Position numbers and translations under genes: made by a program. The notes beneath the pieces are model-generated. The model searched no databases. It was not told where the DNA came from and saw nothing but the letters and a program-made list of their open reading frames with translations. From Marsupella aquatica (lineage: Eukaryota; Marchantiophyta): DNA of 64,000 bases. This document shows, one piece after another, positions 1 to 10,400 of this stretch; within the stretch, counting starts at the first letter, position 1; each line of letters starts with the position of its first letter. The stretch spans positions 24,676,001-24,740,000 of the forward strand of contig OZ316891.1 in NCBI GenBank assembly GCA_973895155.1, read 5' to 3'.

Positions 1-183
1 GAGGCCGAAGCCGTGGGTATTGCCGAGGCCGGTGTCGAGGCTGAAGCCGAAGGTGGACCCAGTCAGGCCGATGGAGAGTTGACTCGGTCAAGGGCAGGTA
101 ATCTGTCAGTAGGCGGGCCAACGGCAGTGGCTGAGGAGGAAGTGTTGGGGGCGTCCATTGAGGATCCACCACCGGTGTCGTGA
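1..183 (+). CDS. C-terminal end of the LTR-encoded coiled-coil protein, family A (partial)
   Basis: This is the last 60 codons plus stop of the long reading frame that occupies most of the family A LTR; the rest lies left of the window. The piece is acidic and low-complexity, with short Ala-Glu-Ala repeats, and ends in PPPVS before TGA. It equals 10861-11043 of the 3' LTR apart from single substitutions. Function is unknown. Whether the missing part is open cannot be seen. Confidence 0.6.
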   Translation, partial: EAEAVGIAEAGVEAEAEGGPSQADGELTRSRAGNLSVGGPTAVAEEEVLGASIEDPPPVS

Positions 184-833
184 CGGTGCAAGGGCGCCGT
201 TCCTTTTAGGGAGGGCGGACGTGGAGGGAGGAGGCGTGAGTGGGCAGGGCGGGCACGGATCTCCACGTTTAGGATTAGGATCAGAACCAGGAGCGGCCCT
301 GACACTTAGCTTAGTGGGATTGCGGTTCCACTGGTAGGAGCAACACTTGTGCTCCTGCCTTGCTGTACATAGGTAGATTCGGGCAAGTAGATTACTGTCA
401 GGTAGATTAGGCTTACGATGCAAAGAATGGCGGATCCACTACCAGGATAAGTACCTGGGCAGCGGGGAGCTCAGGGCCTCTTCTTTAGCAAGTTTTTAGT
501 TTGCACCAGCCGGGCTGGGATCAAGTAGTACGAGAAGCTCTCGGTTAGTCATACAGTGACCCTTGTGTATATTCATGTTTCCTCATGCCTAAGAGCTGAA
601 TAGAGTTGGCCTCACGGCTTAGTTCGCAGAACTTGTGTATGAGATGTACTGTTTGTATGGCAAGTGCATGGTATGACTCAGTCAGAATGAGTCATTTTGC
701 TATTTGTGTGTCGCATTAACTTGTGTGAAGAGTGCCCACATCAACAGAAGGAAGGAAAGTAAGCAGGGGAGTGATAGTTGGATGTGTCGAGCTGAGAGAG
801 GTCTTAGCGGCTTAACCAAGCCTATTGGGGATC

Positions 834-849
834 ATTCCGGCGGCGGAAT
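834..849 (+). promoter_or_regulatory. LTR hairpin motif (A1 5' LTR)
   Basis: A 6-bp stem ATTCCG/CGGAAT encloses the loop GCGG. It is followed by CAAACATACCTA. The same stem-loop recurs in families A and B, with the closing pair changed from A-T to G-C in B. Confidence 0.45.
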
Positions 850-1108
850 CCAAACATACCTAACAAGACGGAGGGGAAGACAGGGGAAGACAAGGGAAGG
901 CCTATATTAGGCCGGCTACGTATCTCATGACCTGATGAAGGATCTGTCCAGTATATGTGTGTAAAATGTTAATAGTAGTAGTAGAAGGTTAGCAGCGTCC
1001 CATGCCGCTAAGCCGCGGAAACGGCCTCGCCAAGCACGAAACCTACGGGAATCGGCTTGAGCTGGGGGGTTTCTTGGGTTTAGGGAGCCATGGGACGCAC
1101 CACATTTT

Positions 1109-1128
1109 TGGCGCTAGATGGAGGGGGC
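1109..1128 (+). other. Primer binding site of A1
   Basis: Four bases (TTTT) after the LTR end comes TGGCGCTAGATGGAGGGG. The leading TGG complements the CCA end of a tRNA, and the TGGCGC start recalls primer sites of Athila/Tat-type elements. Element B2 has the identical motif at 36970. The tRNA partner was not determined. Confidence 0.75.
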
Positions 1129-1173
1129 ATTTCTTAAGCCGTGAGATATGAAGTTAGAACGGAAGCGTAGGTA

Positions 1174-4167
1174 ATGACTGACCTTACGCCGAGGGAAGAA
1201 AGAGTGATTCAACGGGAGAGAGCTCGACTGCAGCAGCTCGCCGGGTGGCATGATACACAGCGACTGAGAGGGGCAGAAAGAGCTGGTAGCTCCGAAACTG
1301 GAAGTGGCGTCGAAGAAGACATACCAGAAGAAGAGTCGGTAAGGAGAAGTGAGTCTCCAACCGACATGGGGGAACCAGAGGCACAGCCAGACGAGAGGCC
1401 AGGGACCAGATTGAGCCAGCGGTCGCGCATACATTACAAGGCATTTCATGGGAGAGGAGATGAGGATCCGGACGAATGGTTGGATGATTTCGAGGGAACC
1501 GCTGCAGCAAATGGAGAATCGGCCATCAAGATGCAGATTCTTCCCGGCCTGTTCAAGGGTGAGGCTAGGCCTTGGTACAGAGCATTAGATGTGGAAGATC
1601 AAGCCATCTGGGATATCTTCAAAACACTCTTTGTTAAGGAGTTTCGACCCATTGGAACTTCAGAACTAGCAGTGCTGAAGTTGGGACAACTTCGGTTCAA
1701 GGAGAACAAATCCTTCAGGAAGTTCTTGCAACGCTTTCAGAAACTGGTAAGACGTACAAAGACCAATGCATCTGAAGGTATGCAACTTCAATGGTTGGTG
1801 AATGCTTTGCCACAGAAGATGAGTTTTGCAATTAGAAAGGAGAACCCGGAGACTTTAGCCGAAGCAATTAAGGATATTCAATTATACATTAATGCAGATA
1901 TCACAAGCCGGAAGAAAGAGCTTAAGTCTGAGAGTTCCTCATCAGAGGAGGGATCACCCCATAAGAAAAAAGATAAGAAGAAGAAACATTCCAAGAAGTC
2001 TAGAAGTGATAAGTCAAGCTCGGATAGTGGGAGTAGCAAGAGTGAGTCATCTTCTAGTTCTGAAGAAGAAAAAACTAGGAAAAGGAAGGGCAGAAGGAGA
2101 GGGAAGACGAAAGTCAAGATGGAGGCTAAGCCACCAGATAACATCGTAGCCCTTACCGAGCAACTTAAGGCTATCATTGCAGAGGTAAAACCAAAGAAGA
2201 AGGTAGTACAGGAGGATAGCTCTGTATGGTGTGCCTTATGTTATAAAACCGGACACCATAAAGATGCGTGTCCTAAGCTTAATACTAATCATGTTCGGCA
2301 TGTGGCCGAGATCAGACCATGTCAGGGAGAAGTAGAGTACTTTTTGGGAGATGCCGCTGATAGTGTTTTCGGCATCAGTGAGACTGGAGCACGAGACCTA
2401 TCCAACAGACCTGCATCTCTGTGGTCAGGATTAAGGAACAATCCAGGAGAGATGTATCCTCGGATTATTCAGAAACCGTCAGTACCTCCTAGGCCGAATG
2501 TGCAAAGATTTGCGGCGTGCTATAATTGTGGTCAACCTGGCCATTTTGCTAGAGAATGCCCGAATGCACGCAAACAGGGTGATGGACAACCAGCTCAGCT
2601 ATGTATGGGATGCCGACAGGAAGGTCATATGCTAGGGCAATGTCCTACTTGGTTGGCAGGCCTGGCCGCAAATCATAAGCTTTTGCCGATCAAGATCTTA
2701 CCGCCAGGTACTACCCCCGGAGGAGTTCAAATCAACCACATCGAACTAGGATGGCAAGAGGATGCCGAGGCAGAGTTCGTACCATCTGATGATGAGGCCG
2801 AAGCCCTATCAACCTTCTTAGAGGAGGATTTAGATCATGATTGCTACCGGGTCTCTACTCGATCTACCAGAAGGAAGGAAAGGTGGGATGGGCTGGCCAA
2901 AAATAAAGGGAAGGTTACGGAGGAAAGGATCGACTCTTCGTCAACATCAACAGAAGGAGAAGGGAGGGCTCCGGCAATACAGGTAAGCCATGAGCCCACC
3001 AGTGAAACCAATCCTTCACAAGATAGCGACTTCAATCGAGATCATCCTAAGTTGTTCTACCCCTCTGTTACGGCTAGTGTTAAGGAACAACTAAGAGAAT
3101 TAGAAACCCTGGAGAATACCGAAGCCATTGCCAAGGATGTAAAACGAGCAAAAGCATTGTTTGCTTCGGAAGACCCAACAGCTGTGGAGACTAGCGTGGC
3201 AAAACTGGCCGAATCCAAGACGGAAACACCACCAGAAGAGAAGCCGATTGTTCCCTATGACCTGGCTAAAGATGTACTAGAATCTAGAGTCTCGGCAACA
3301 GTAGGTCAACTATTGAAAAATAGCCCGTACTTCCGGAAGCAATTAAGGAAGGCTATTCTCGGCAAGCCGAGATTACCCAAGGTAGCAACCAGATCCGACG
3401 TACTAATGATAGAAGAAGATCAAGGAGCCCCAGCATTACCATTAATGATTCAAGGAGAATTATTACTACGGGTACCCATCGATGGAGGATCAGGGGTATG
3501 TATTATGATTGATTCAACAGCAAAAGGGTGGGGTCTAACACCGGAGATGACTGGAAGAGTGTTGAACATGGCCAATGGATATCAGGTCATTCCGACGGGA
3601 GTGTTAACCGGCATCAAGACAGAGATAGGAGGTATCTTCTTTAGCATTAACTATGTAGTAATGAAGCCGGTAAATCCTACGTCATTCCGGCTATTGATTG
3701 GTAGGCCATGGCTGTACCTAGCCGAGGTAATAGAAGATTGGGGTAAAAAGCAGTTCACTTTCGGGACCCCCTCTATCACGGTATCCTGGGACACTAAGGA
3801 TGACCGTAGGAAAAGCATAAGGGAAGTAGATGGGTACGATAGTGGACTGGAGTCAGCCGATGAAGTACGTTGGTTAGAATGCCTCACTAACCTAACCGAA
3901 GAAGGTGTCTTTGGACCAGAGGTACCCCCCAGCGGATTATGGCAAGAACCAATGGAAGGTGACTTGGAAGAAGAAGACGAAGAGGTCGAGGACTGCTTTA
4001 CAATAGAATCCACCTTTTTAGCTGCAATTCCGGAGGAAGTTAAGGATGTAGACCAATTGGATGAAACGGCTAAGTGGGGAGCAGTAGCAGGGACAGTGGA
4101 TTTTCTGCAGGCGTTGTGGCAGAGCCGACGGGGTCCACAACGCCATCGATCATCGGCAAGGAATTAA
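1174..4167 (+). CDS. gag-pro: Gag-protease polyprotein of A1
   Basis: This 997-residue protein forms the retrotransposon particle and cuts the polyprotein. A gag domain lies at about residues 88-240 (DPDEWLDDFE... through FLQRFQKLVRR). A Lys/Ser-rich basic stretch follows at about 265-320. Three CCHC zinc knuckles sit near residues 353, 449 and 477 (CX2CX4HX4C, for example CYNCGQPGHFAREC). A retropepsin-like domain follows, with IDGGSG near 770 and LLIGRPWLY near 840. DGGS replaces the usual DTG/DSG, as I recall for Tat-type plant elements. The start is the first ATG after the primer site, about 45 bases downstream. The frame overlaps pol (4074) by 94 bases in the -1 frame, whereas in B2 gag and pol are one frame. 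No canonical slippery heptamer is evident in the overlap, so a one-base indel is as likely as programmed shifting. Confidence 0.93.
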   Translation: MTDLTPREERVIQRERARLQQLAGWHDTQRLRGAERAGSSETGSGVEEDIPEEESVRRSESPTDMGEPEAQPDERPGTRLSQRSRIHYKAFHGRGDEDPDEWLDDFEGTAAANGESAIKMQILPGLFKGEARPWYRALDVEDQAIWDIFKTLFVKEFRPIGTSELAVLKLGQLRFKENKSFRKFLQRFQKLVRRTKTNASEGMQLQWLVNALPQKMSFAIRKENPETLAEAIKDIQLYINADITSRKKELKSESSSSEEGSPHKKKDKKKKHSKKSRSDKSSSDSGSSKSESSSSSEEEKTRKRKGRRRGKTKVKMEAKPPDNIVALTEQLKAIIAEVKPKKKVVQEDSSVWCALCYKTGHHKDACPKLNTNHVRHVAEIRPCQGEVEYFLGDAADSVFGISETGARDLSNRPASLWSGLRNNPGEMYPRIIQKPSVPPRPNVQRFAACYNCGQPGHFARECPNARKQGDGQPAQLCMGCRQEGHMLGQCPTWLAGLAANHKLLPIKILPPGTTPGGVQINHIELGWQEDAEAEFVPSDDEAEALSTFLEEDLDHDCYRVSTRSTRRKERWDGLAKNKGKVTEERIDSSSTSTEGEGRAPAIQVSHEPTSETNPSQDSDFNRDHPKLFYPSVTASVKEQLRELETLENTEAIAKDVKRAKALFASEDPTAVETSVAKLAESKTETPPEEKPIVPYDLAKDVLESRVSATVGQLLKNSPYFRKQLRKAILGKPRLPKVATRSDVLMIEEDQGAPALPLMIQGELLLRVPIDGGSGVCIMIDSTAKGWGLTPEMTGRVLNMANGYQVIPTGVLTGIKTEIGGIFFSINYVVMKPVNPTSFRLLIGRPWLYLAEVIEDWGKKQFTFGTPSITVSWDTKDDRRKSIREVDGYDSGLESADEVRWLECLTNLTEEGVFGPEVPPSGLWQEPMEGDLEEEDEEVEDCFTIESTFLAAIPEEVKDVDQLDETAKWGAVAGTVDFLQALWQSRRGPQRHRSSARN

Positions 4168-7100
4168 ATACCAAGGGATCGGCATACAAGCCGATTACAA
4201 GGGCAGAACAAATTGAGGCCCTATTAGAAGCCGAGAGAGCACAGCGGCCTAACTCTCAGGAGCAAGAGGTGGATGAGATGGACAGACATGATCTAGAGCC
4301 AAGGCAGGAAGGGGAGCCAACCACTAATTCAAAACTGAATAGACCGGTAAGGGGACAATCTATGGACACCAAGGAAGGGACCGACTCGGCTAGTCCAGCC
4401 GAGATCCCAGTTTATGGAGGTATGAGATTAGAGAGACTGGAAGCCGAACTGGACCCGAATTTGAAGAAGCAGATTAATATGATCCAAGCACGGCAATATC
4501 GGAAGCTCGACTTAGGAGAGGGAAGAGAACTGAACTTAGGGAGAAACCTAGCACCTGAGCTCGAGAAAGAGATCAGTGACTTATTGATTGAATTTCAGGA
4601 TGTGTTTGCATGGAGTCACCAAGATCTAAAGGGAGTAGATCCAACACTAGGGGAACATCGAATTGATCTCATGTTAGGAGCCAAATCATTTCGACAACCA
4701 ATTCGAAGGATGAACCCGAAGTATTCCCTGCTGGTCAAAACAGAAATCGACAAACTAGTGGAAGCTGGATTCATCACTCCAGTCCTGCATTCAGACTGGG
4801 TGTCTCCAATTGTGATAGTGCCCAAGAAAGCTGGACCCGATGGTAAACCCAAGATCCGGGTTTGTCAGGATTACAGGAAGCTGAATGAAGCAACATTAAA
4901 AGACCATTTTCCTTTACCGTTTACTGATATGGTACTAGACATGGTAGCCAGTCATGAACTATATTCATTCATGGATGGATACTCTGGTTATAACCAAATC
5001 AGGATTCGGCAGGAAGACCAAATCAAGACGGCCTTCATCACGGAATGGGGGATCTATGTCTTCAATCGTATGCCGTTTGGACTCTGCAATGCACCAGCTA
5101 TGTTCCAACGATTAATGGTGAACATTTTTCATGATTACTTGAGAAAGTTCATGGAAATCTTCATTGATGACTTTGCAGTATTCGGGAAGGCATCGAAACA
5201 TGCTAAATACCTCAGGAAAACCTTCATGAGATGTAGAGAGGTGGGTCTCAAGTTACACCCAGATAAATGTTTTTTTGCAGTAACCGAGGGGGTGCTACTA
5301 GGTCACAAGGTATCAAGGAAGGGCATTGAGATTGACAAAGGTAAGCTAGCAGTATGGCTAGATATCATGCAACCTAAGAACATAAAGGATGTAAGATCCT
5401 TCTTGGGATGCATTGGTTACTATCGCCGGTTCATCAAGGATTTTGCCAAGCTAGCTTTACCATTAACCAATATGCTCAAGGCAGGAGCAGACTTCGAACC
5501 CACACCCGAACGAGTCACAGCGGTGGTAGAATTGAAGCAGATGTTAGTAGAGGCCCCAGTCATGATAGCACCGGACTGGAACAAAGATTTTCATGTTTTT
5601 GTAGATGTCTCGGGCTTCTGTATTGGCTCAGTACTAAGTCAGTTGGATGAGAAAGGAAGGGACCATCCCATATACTTCGCAAGCCGTCAGCTTGCCGATG
5701 CCAAACGGAACTACTCTACCACGAAAAGAGAAGCATTAGGAGTCATTTATTCTTGTAAAAAGTTTAGGCATTATTTACTAGGGTACAAGGTAATCTTTCA
5801 TACTGATCATGAAAGTTTGAAGTACCTAGTCAATAAGCCGGACCTTACAGGCAGAGTAGCAAGATGGATTTTGCTATTACAGGAGTTTGACTATGAGCTG
5901 AGGATCAAGCCGGGAAAGTTACATGCCAATGCCGACTTCTTTTCAAGGATCACAGGTAAACCTGCCATGGATTGCATCGATGATCGATTCCCCGACGAGG
6001 AGCTATTCGTTGTGGAAATAGCTGGTACATGGTACCCTGAGATTTTACAATTTCTCAGCACTTCCAGATTACAGCCAGGATTAAGCCGAGAGCAAGCCGC
6101 AGTCTTTGTGCGGAAGGTCAGACAGTATCAGTGCATTAAAGGCATACTGCACAAGCATGGAATCAACGGCACGATTCAAAGGTGTTTGGAAAAGAGAGAG
6201 GTAAAACGAGTCCTACGGGCCATGCATGGAGAGGAGGCCGGAGGACATTTTGCCCCAGTAACCACGTCTAAGAAGATATTAAATGCCGGTTACTGGTGGC
6301 CCACCTTGCACAAAGATGTCTATCAGTTTATCAAACAATGCGATCCTTGTCAACGAGCGGGAGGACCAAGGGCGTCCACCAGGCATCCACTGCACCCTAT
6401 TCTACCTCTGGCACCATTCGAGAAGTGGGGTATTGATTACATTGAACCTCTGAAACCACTGACCCACCCTCGACGGAACAAGTACATAATCCTGGCTACG
6501 GATTATGCAACTAAATGGGTAGAGGCCAGACCAACAATGAAGGATGATGCAATTACTACGGCTAGATTCATGTATGAGCAGATCTTCACCAGGTATGGAG
6601 CACCCCTAGAATTAGTTAGTGATAGAGGAACCCATTTTTTGAATGATATAATTAGTCGTTTAAATGAGCAGTATTTAGTTAAACATAGGCCTACTACTCC
6701 CTACCATCCAAAGGCAAACGGGTTGACAGAACGAGCAAACGGAATCATAGGAAAGATATTGAACAAGACAGTAGCTCAGAACAAACTCGATTGGGATGAT
6801 AAATTGTTTGCTGCTGTTTTTGCTTACGATCTTGCCTATAAATCCACTACCGGTCATACACCCTTCTTCTTAACCTTTGGACAAGAAGCCCTGGTACCCA
6901 TGCAACTTGAGATACCGACATTTCAAGTTACAATTGAGGAAAGAGCCTCAGCGGAGGAGAGCCTAAAGGAGCGAGAATATAGGTTAGAAGCTTTAGAGGA
7001 AGCGAGAATGATTTCAGCCGAGAGAGTAGAATATAGACAGAATATCATGAAGCAGCAGTATGATAAAAGGTTAAAAGTAGTTAGTATTCATACCGGTGAT

Positions 7101-7340
7101 CTTGTGCTACTTTATGACAGTAGGTATAGTAGGTTTCCAGGAAAGCTTTACACTCGCTGGTTAGGACCCTTTAGAGTAACCATGATGTTCCCCAATGGCT
7201 CCGTGCAATTGGCCAACATTACGGGAGAGGTATATCCAGTTCGCATCCATTATGACCGCCTCAAGAAATACTATATGGACGAAGATGAAGTTGTTCGCAA
7301 GGACGCTTCACAATTAAGTGGGGAGCTATGTGATGCCTAG
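4074..7340 (+). CDS. pol: Pol polyprotein of A1: reverse transcriptase, RNase H, integrase
   Basis: The protein copies the element RNA into DNA and inserts it. After a poorly conserved linker come the reverse transcriptase (FAWSHQDLKGVDP near residue 180, YSGYNQI near 300, MPFGLCNAP, catalytic FIDDF near 364), RNase H (FVDVSGFCIGSVLSQ near 507), the integrase HHCC finger (HGEEAGGHF to CDPCQRAGG, about 718-760), the DDE core (WGIDYIEP, SDRGTHFLND near 850, TERANG near 886) and a C-terminal GPF-type module (TRWLGPFRV). All catalytic residues looked for are present. The frame opens at 4074 after a TAA and has no convincing ATG of its own, so expression presumably needs a shift from the upstream frame. 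The last codons, Cys-Asp-Ala-stop, are the first twelve bases of the 3' LTR. Confidence 0.93.
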   Translation: MGSSSRDSGFSAGVVAEPTGSTTPSIIGKELNTKGSAYKPITRAEQIEALLEAERAQRPNSQEQEVDEMDRHDLEPRQEGEPTTNSKLNRPVRGQSMDTKEGTDSASPAEIPVYGGMRLERLEAELDPNLKKQINMIQARQYRKLDLGEGRELNLGRNLAPELEKEISDLLIEFQDVFAWSHQDLKGVDPTLGEHRIDLMLGAKSFRQPIRRMNPKYSLLVKTEIDKLVEAGFITPVLHSDWVSPIVIVPKKAGPDGKPKIRVCQDYRKLNEATLKDHFPLPFTDMVLDMVASHELYSFMDGYSGYNQIRIRQEDQIKTAFITEWGIYVFNRMPFGLCNAPAMFQRLMVNIFHDYLRKFMEIFIDDFAVFGKASKHAKYLRKTFMRCREVGLKLHPDKCFFAVTEGVLLGHKVSRKGIEIDKGKLAVWLDIMQPKNIKDVRSFLGCIGYYRRFIKDFAKLALPLTNMLKAGADFEPTPERVTAVVELKQMLVEAPVMIAPDWNKDFHVFVDVSGFCIGSVLSQLDEKGRDHPIYFASRQLADAKRNYSTTKREALGVIYSCKKFRHYLLGYKVIFHTDHESLKYLVNKPDLTGRVARWILLLQEFDYELRIKPGKLHANADFFSRITGKPAMDCIDDRFPDEELFVVEIAGTWYPEILQFLSTSRLQPGLSREQAAVFVRKVRQYQCIKGILHKHGINGTIQRCLEKREVKRVLRAMHGEEAGGHFAPVTTSKKILNAGYWWPTLHKDVYQFIKQCDPCQRAGGPRASTRHPLHPILPLAPFEKWGIDYIEPLKPLTHPRRNKYIILATDYATKWVEARPTMKDDAITTARFMYEQIFTRYGAPLELVSDRGTHFLNDIISRLNEQYLVKHRPTTPYHPKANGLTERANGIIGKILNKTVAQNKLDWDDKLFAAVFAYDLAYKSTTGHTPFFLTFGQEALVPMQLEIPTFQVTIEERASAEESLKEREYRLEALEEARMISAERVEYRQNIMKQQYDKRLKVVSIHTGDLVLLYDSRYSRFPGKLYTRWLGPFRVTMMFPNGSVQLANITGEVYPVRIHYDRLKKYYMDEDEVVRKDASQLSGELCDA
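7316..7328 (+). other. Polypurine tract of A1
   Basis: AAGTGGGGAGCTA lies directly before the 3' LTR and would prime plus-strand DNA. It also codes for pol residues just before the final Cys-Asp-Ala. B2 has AAGCAGGGAGCTA at the same place. Confidence 0.65.
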
Positions 7341-7443
7341 ACAGGAATCACTCGGCCGGTTAAGTGGGTAAAGCAGGAAGGCACCCTAGGAACACCTTAG
7401 TATAGTGACAAAACAAGGAAAATATAAACAATTAGGGGCAACC

Positions 7444-10400
7444 ATGGAACCCGGGCAGAGGCCGGAGGTAAGGCTGAGGGTGAAAACCCGATTAGGGTTA
7501 GGGCGCGTTAAGCGTCGGCGGCTAGGAAGGATCAACGGGAAGAAGGACCGGCAGAGGAGAGGGGTAAGGAGCGCTTGCAGGAGATGGTGGCTCATTTGCG
7601 AGCACGAACTAGGCAGACGACTACGGGAGGCCAACTACTGTCAGCTGCTTAGGCAAGCACTCGGGGAGAGAGTAGATACCGACGATCGACCTAAGGAGGG
7701 TATGAGCAACGTCAATCAAGTGGCACATTTCTGGGGATGCTTGTTCGAACGGGCAACTGAGTACATCAAGACTTACGAGGACGAGGAGTCAGAAAGGGCA
7801 GCTCGAGAATGGCAGGAGCTCGCTTGATTGTGGGAGCTGCAGAAGACGGCTTTCTTAGGAGGCGAACTCATCAAGGACGAGTTCCTGTGGACGCCTACTT
7901 CCAATCAACTCGACAATCTTCTGTTTTGCAAAGACAGCGTCGTCGGCATCCGAGAGGCCATCAAGAACTGCAACGACATACACTGGGAATTAAAGGGTAG
8001 CACGGAAAGGTGGACCCGGGCAACGGTGCTAGGAGAAACCTCCACGGCAGCAGAGATGAAGAGGAAGGGGGCCGTCAACGATGAAGCCACCCCGGCAAAA
8101 AGAACGAGGTCGGCGGCACCAAAGAAGCCAGCCGAGCAGCAGAGCAGGAGGCAGGGAGAAGCCGAAGAGGAGGAGGTCGATCCCATCAAGGCCATTCCAA
8201 CCAGGGATGACACCTGGAAGGGCTGGGCGGCAACCCTACCGGTGGGGGTGCAACTACATTTTGCACGGGAGGAGGATGCATGCTTTACGGCCATGCAGAC
8301 CAAGAAGTACCAAGGCTTCATGGCCGGATCCGGCTTGGAGGCCTTTGTAAGATTACCATGGCTGAAGCCGGAGGTACCGGAGTCAGACCTATTAGAATTC
8401 GTGGGGTCATGGGAACCCGAGACCAATTGCACGAGGATATATGGGAAGGATTTCTATCTTACTCCCAAGGTGATTGCCGAAGTGTTTGGCTTGCCGATGG
8501 GCAATAAGACCAAAGTTGATACCAGGAAGACCTTGCCTGACAAGGAGTTCCGGTCGTTCCCCGGGCCATCAACGAAGAATGGCTTCTTCCGGAACACCTG
8601 CACCAACCCGCACATAGGAGAGATGATCGACTTCTTGCGGGTGACCATGCATTGTAACTTACCGAGGGTAGAGATCGGCAAGGCACAGGTCTATCTGGCA
8701 GAAAGGCCAGACCCAAGCCGGGACTACAACGGGTACCTCCTCAACCAATTGAAGAAGATCTTAAAGGAGGAGCAGTAGGTAATCGGCATGGGGAGCATGT
8801 CGCGGCTTGGCTATCACATGCCGCTGTTGTGCCGGTATGCCAGAGGTCAGACTTTTGCCCCGGTACTTCCCCTGCAGGTAAGGGCACCCGAGGAAGCTCC
8901 AACGCCGAGGCCGTTGGCTGAGAAGCCTCAACCACCTGTTAGTCCTACGATCGAGCAGGTGTTTAGGCCCAGGAAGGAAGACTTGCCGATGCAGCAACCA
9001 GGCATGCAGAGTCTGCTGAAACTACTGGAGAAAGAAAAGAAATCGGCATCGACAACAACAACGGCAACGGCAACAATGCAGGACACTACTACAGAGGTAG
9101 GCCTACACCGGCTCACAAGAGAAAACCCCTTTGCTGGAGACAAGAAGAGAATCAGGCCGGAATCCAAGCCAGGTGTTCGAATGTACGTGGGAACCTCAAG
9201 CTCCGAATCTGAGGCAGAATTGCCTGAAGCTCCTACCGAGGAAGAGGAGAGGGAGAAGCCGGACGTCCAAGAGGTAGAGGAGGCAGTGGAGGACTGCAGC
9301 CATGATAATTCCGGCTATGGGTCGGACCATCACGTTCCAGGAGTAAGGACCTGTGGCCGGTTTGTCCCCACACTTCCAAGGGTAGTGCGAGGGGACCCCA
9401 ACCAGCAGAGTAGCCCTGAGTCTCCCCCACCAGATGTCGCTCCCCCGAGCTTCGACGGCATAAAACAGACGGTGCAGGAATTTCAGGAGCGAATCAAGCA
9501 GGAGGAAGAGGCCGCCCTGGCTAAGGAAAAGGATTTACCAGGAGGAGATTGGCCGGAGGACATCAGGCAGCTAGCCGAAAAAGGAAGCAAACCTCTAGCC
9601 ACGATTGAAGAGATCCGCAAGACGGCGTGGGAGCAGAGGCCACGATGGGCGATGCCGATCACTTCTACTTACTCCACCTACGCTAAGAATAGAGCCATGG
9701 AGTATGGTGAGATGTGTGGGGAACTTGCGCTCGGCATCTTTGGAGAGGAGTTGGAGGTAGGACCCTTTTTTCACAGGGAGCAGTTGGAGAAGCACCAATT
9801 AGAAGAAGCGGTGGCTTTAGAGAGAAGCAAGAAGGACGAGGTCATTCGGCGGCTTAGGAGGATGGAAGCCGAGATTGAAAATCTAAGGGCGGCCAAGAAA
9901 GCCCAAGATGAACTGCGGATTAAACGACATGAGCTGAACATCATGTAGGGGCAGTTGGACGCCGCGCAGGCTGATAATCAGAATATCAAGGATAAACTGA
10001 CTCAGACGCAGGAAGAGTTGGCCGACACGATCAAAGAGAGGGAGAAGTGGAAGCAAGAGCTGAAGAATACAGAGGAGGCCCACATAACAGCCAACAACCG
10101 GGCCATGGCGGAGACCCAAAGAAAGGAATGGGCGTTGAAAGGGGAGCTCGAGAAAATCCGCGGAGCCCTTGAGCAGAAGGAGGTCGAGTTAGGGAAATCC
10201 TATCAAGGGATTATGGCGCTGCAGCAGGAGCTTGCGTCCCTGACGGCCAGCTTCAAGGCCGACCTAAGGGAGAAGGACGAGATGCTCGAACAGACTTACG
10301 CCAAGATGAACCAGATGGAGTCTGTCATCATTGCAGAGCTCGACAAGGAGCTAAGAGCAACCCAGGAGGAGAGGGCTACCTTGAAGAAGGAATTGGAGGA

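Larger units (their letters stand above)
1..1104 (+). repeat. 3' part of the 5' LTR of A1
   Basis: It matches 10861-11964 at a fixed offset of 10860. It ends GCACCACA, directly before the primer binding site, whereas the 3' copy is followed by unrelated DNA, which fixes the LTR end. It contains the last 61 codons of the LTR-encoded protein (stop TGA at 181-183), then about 920 bp of non-coding LTR. Confidence 0.95.

Noticed and set aside
1878-2177. Minus-strand frames inside gag and pol
   Set aside because: They are antisense shadows of Lys/Ser-rich or conserved coding sequence and have no motif of their own.
4074-4167. Programmed -1 frameshift site
   Set aside because: I found no canonical slippery heptamer in the right phase, so I do not claim one; an indel is equally possible.
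7423-7428. TATAAA as the promoter of the family A LTR gene
   Set aside because: It is 16 bases before the ATG, so a normal start would fall inside the coding sequence.
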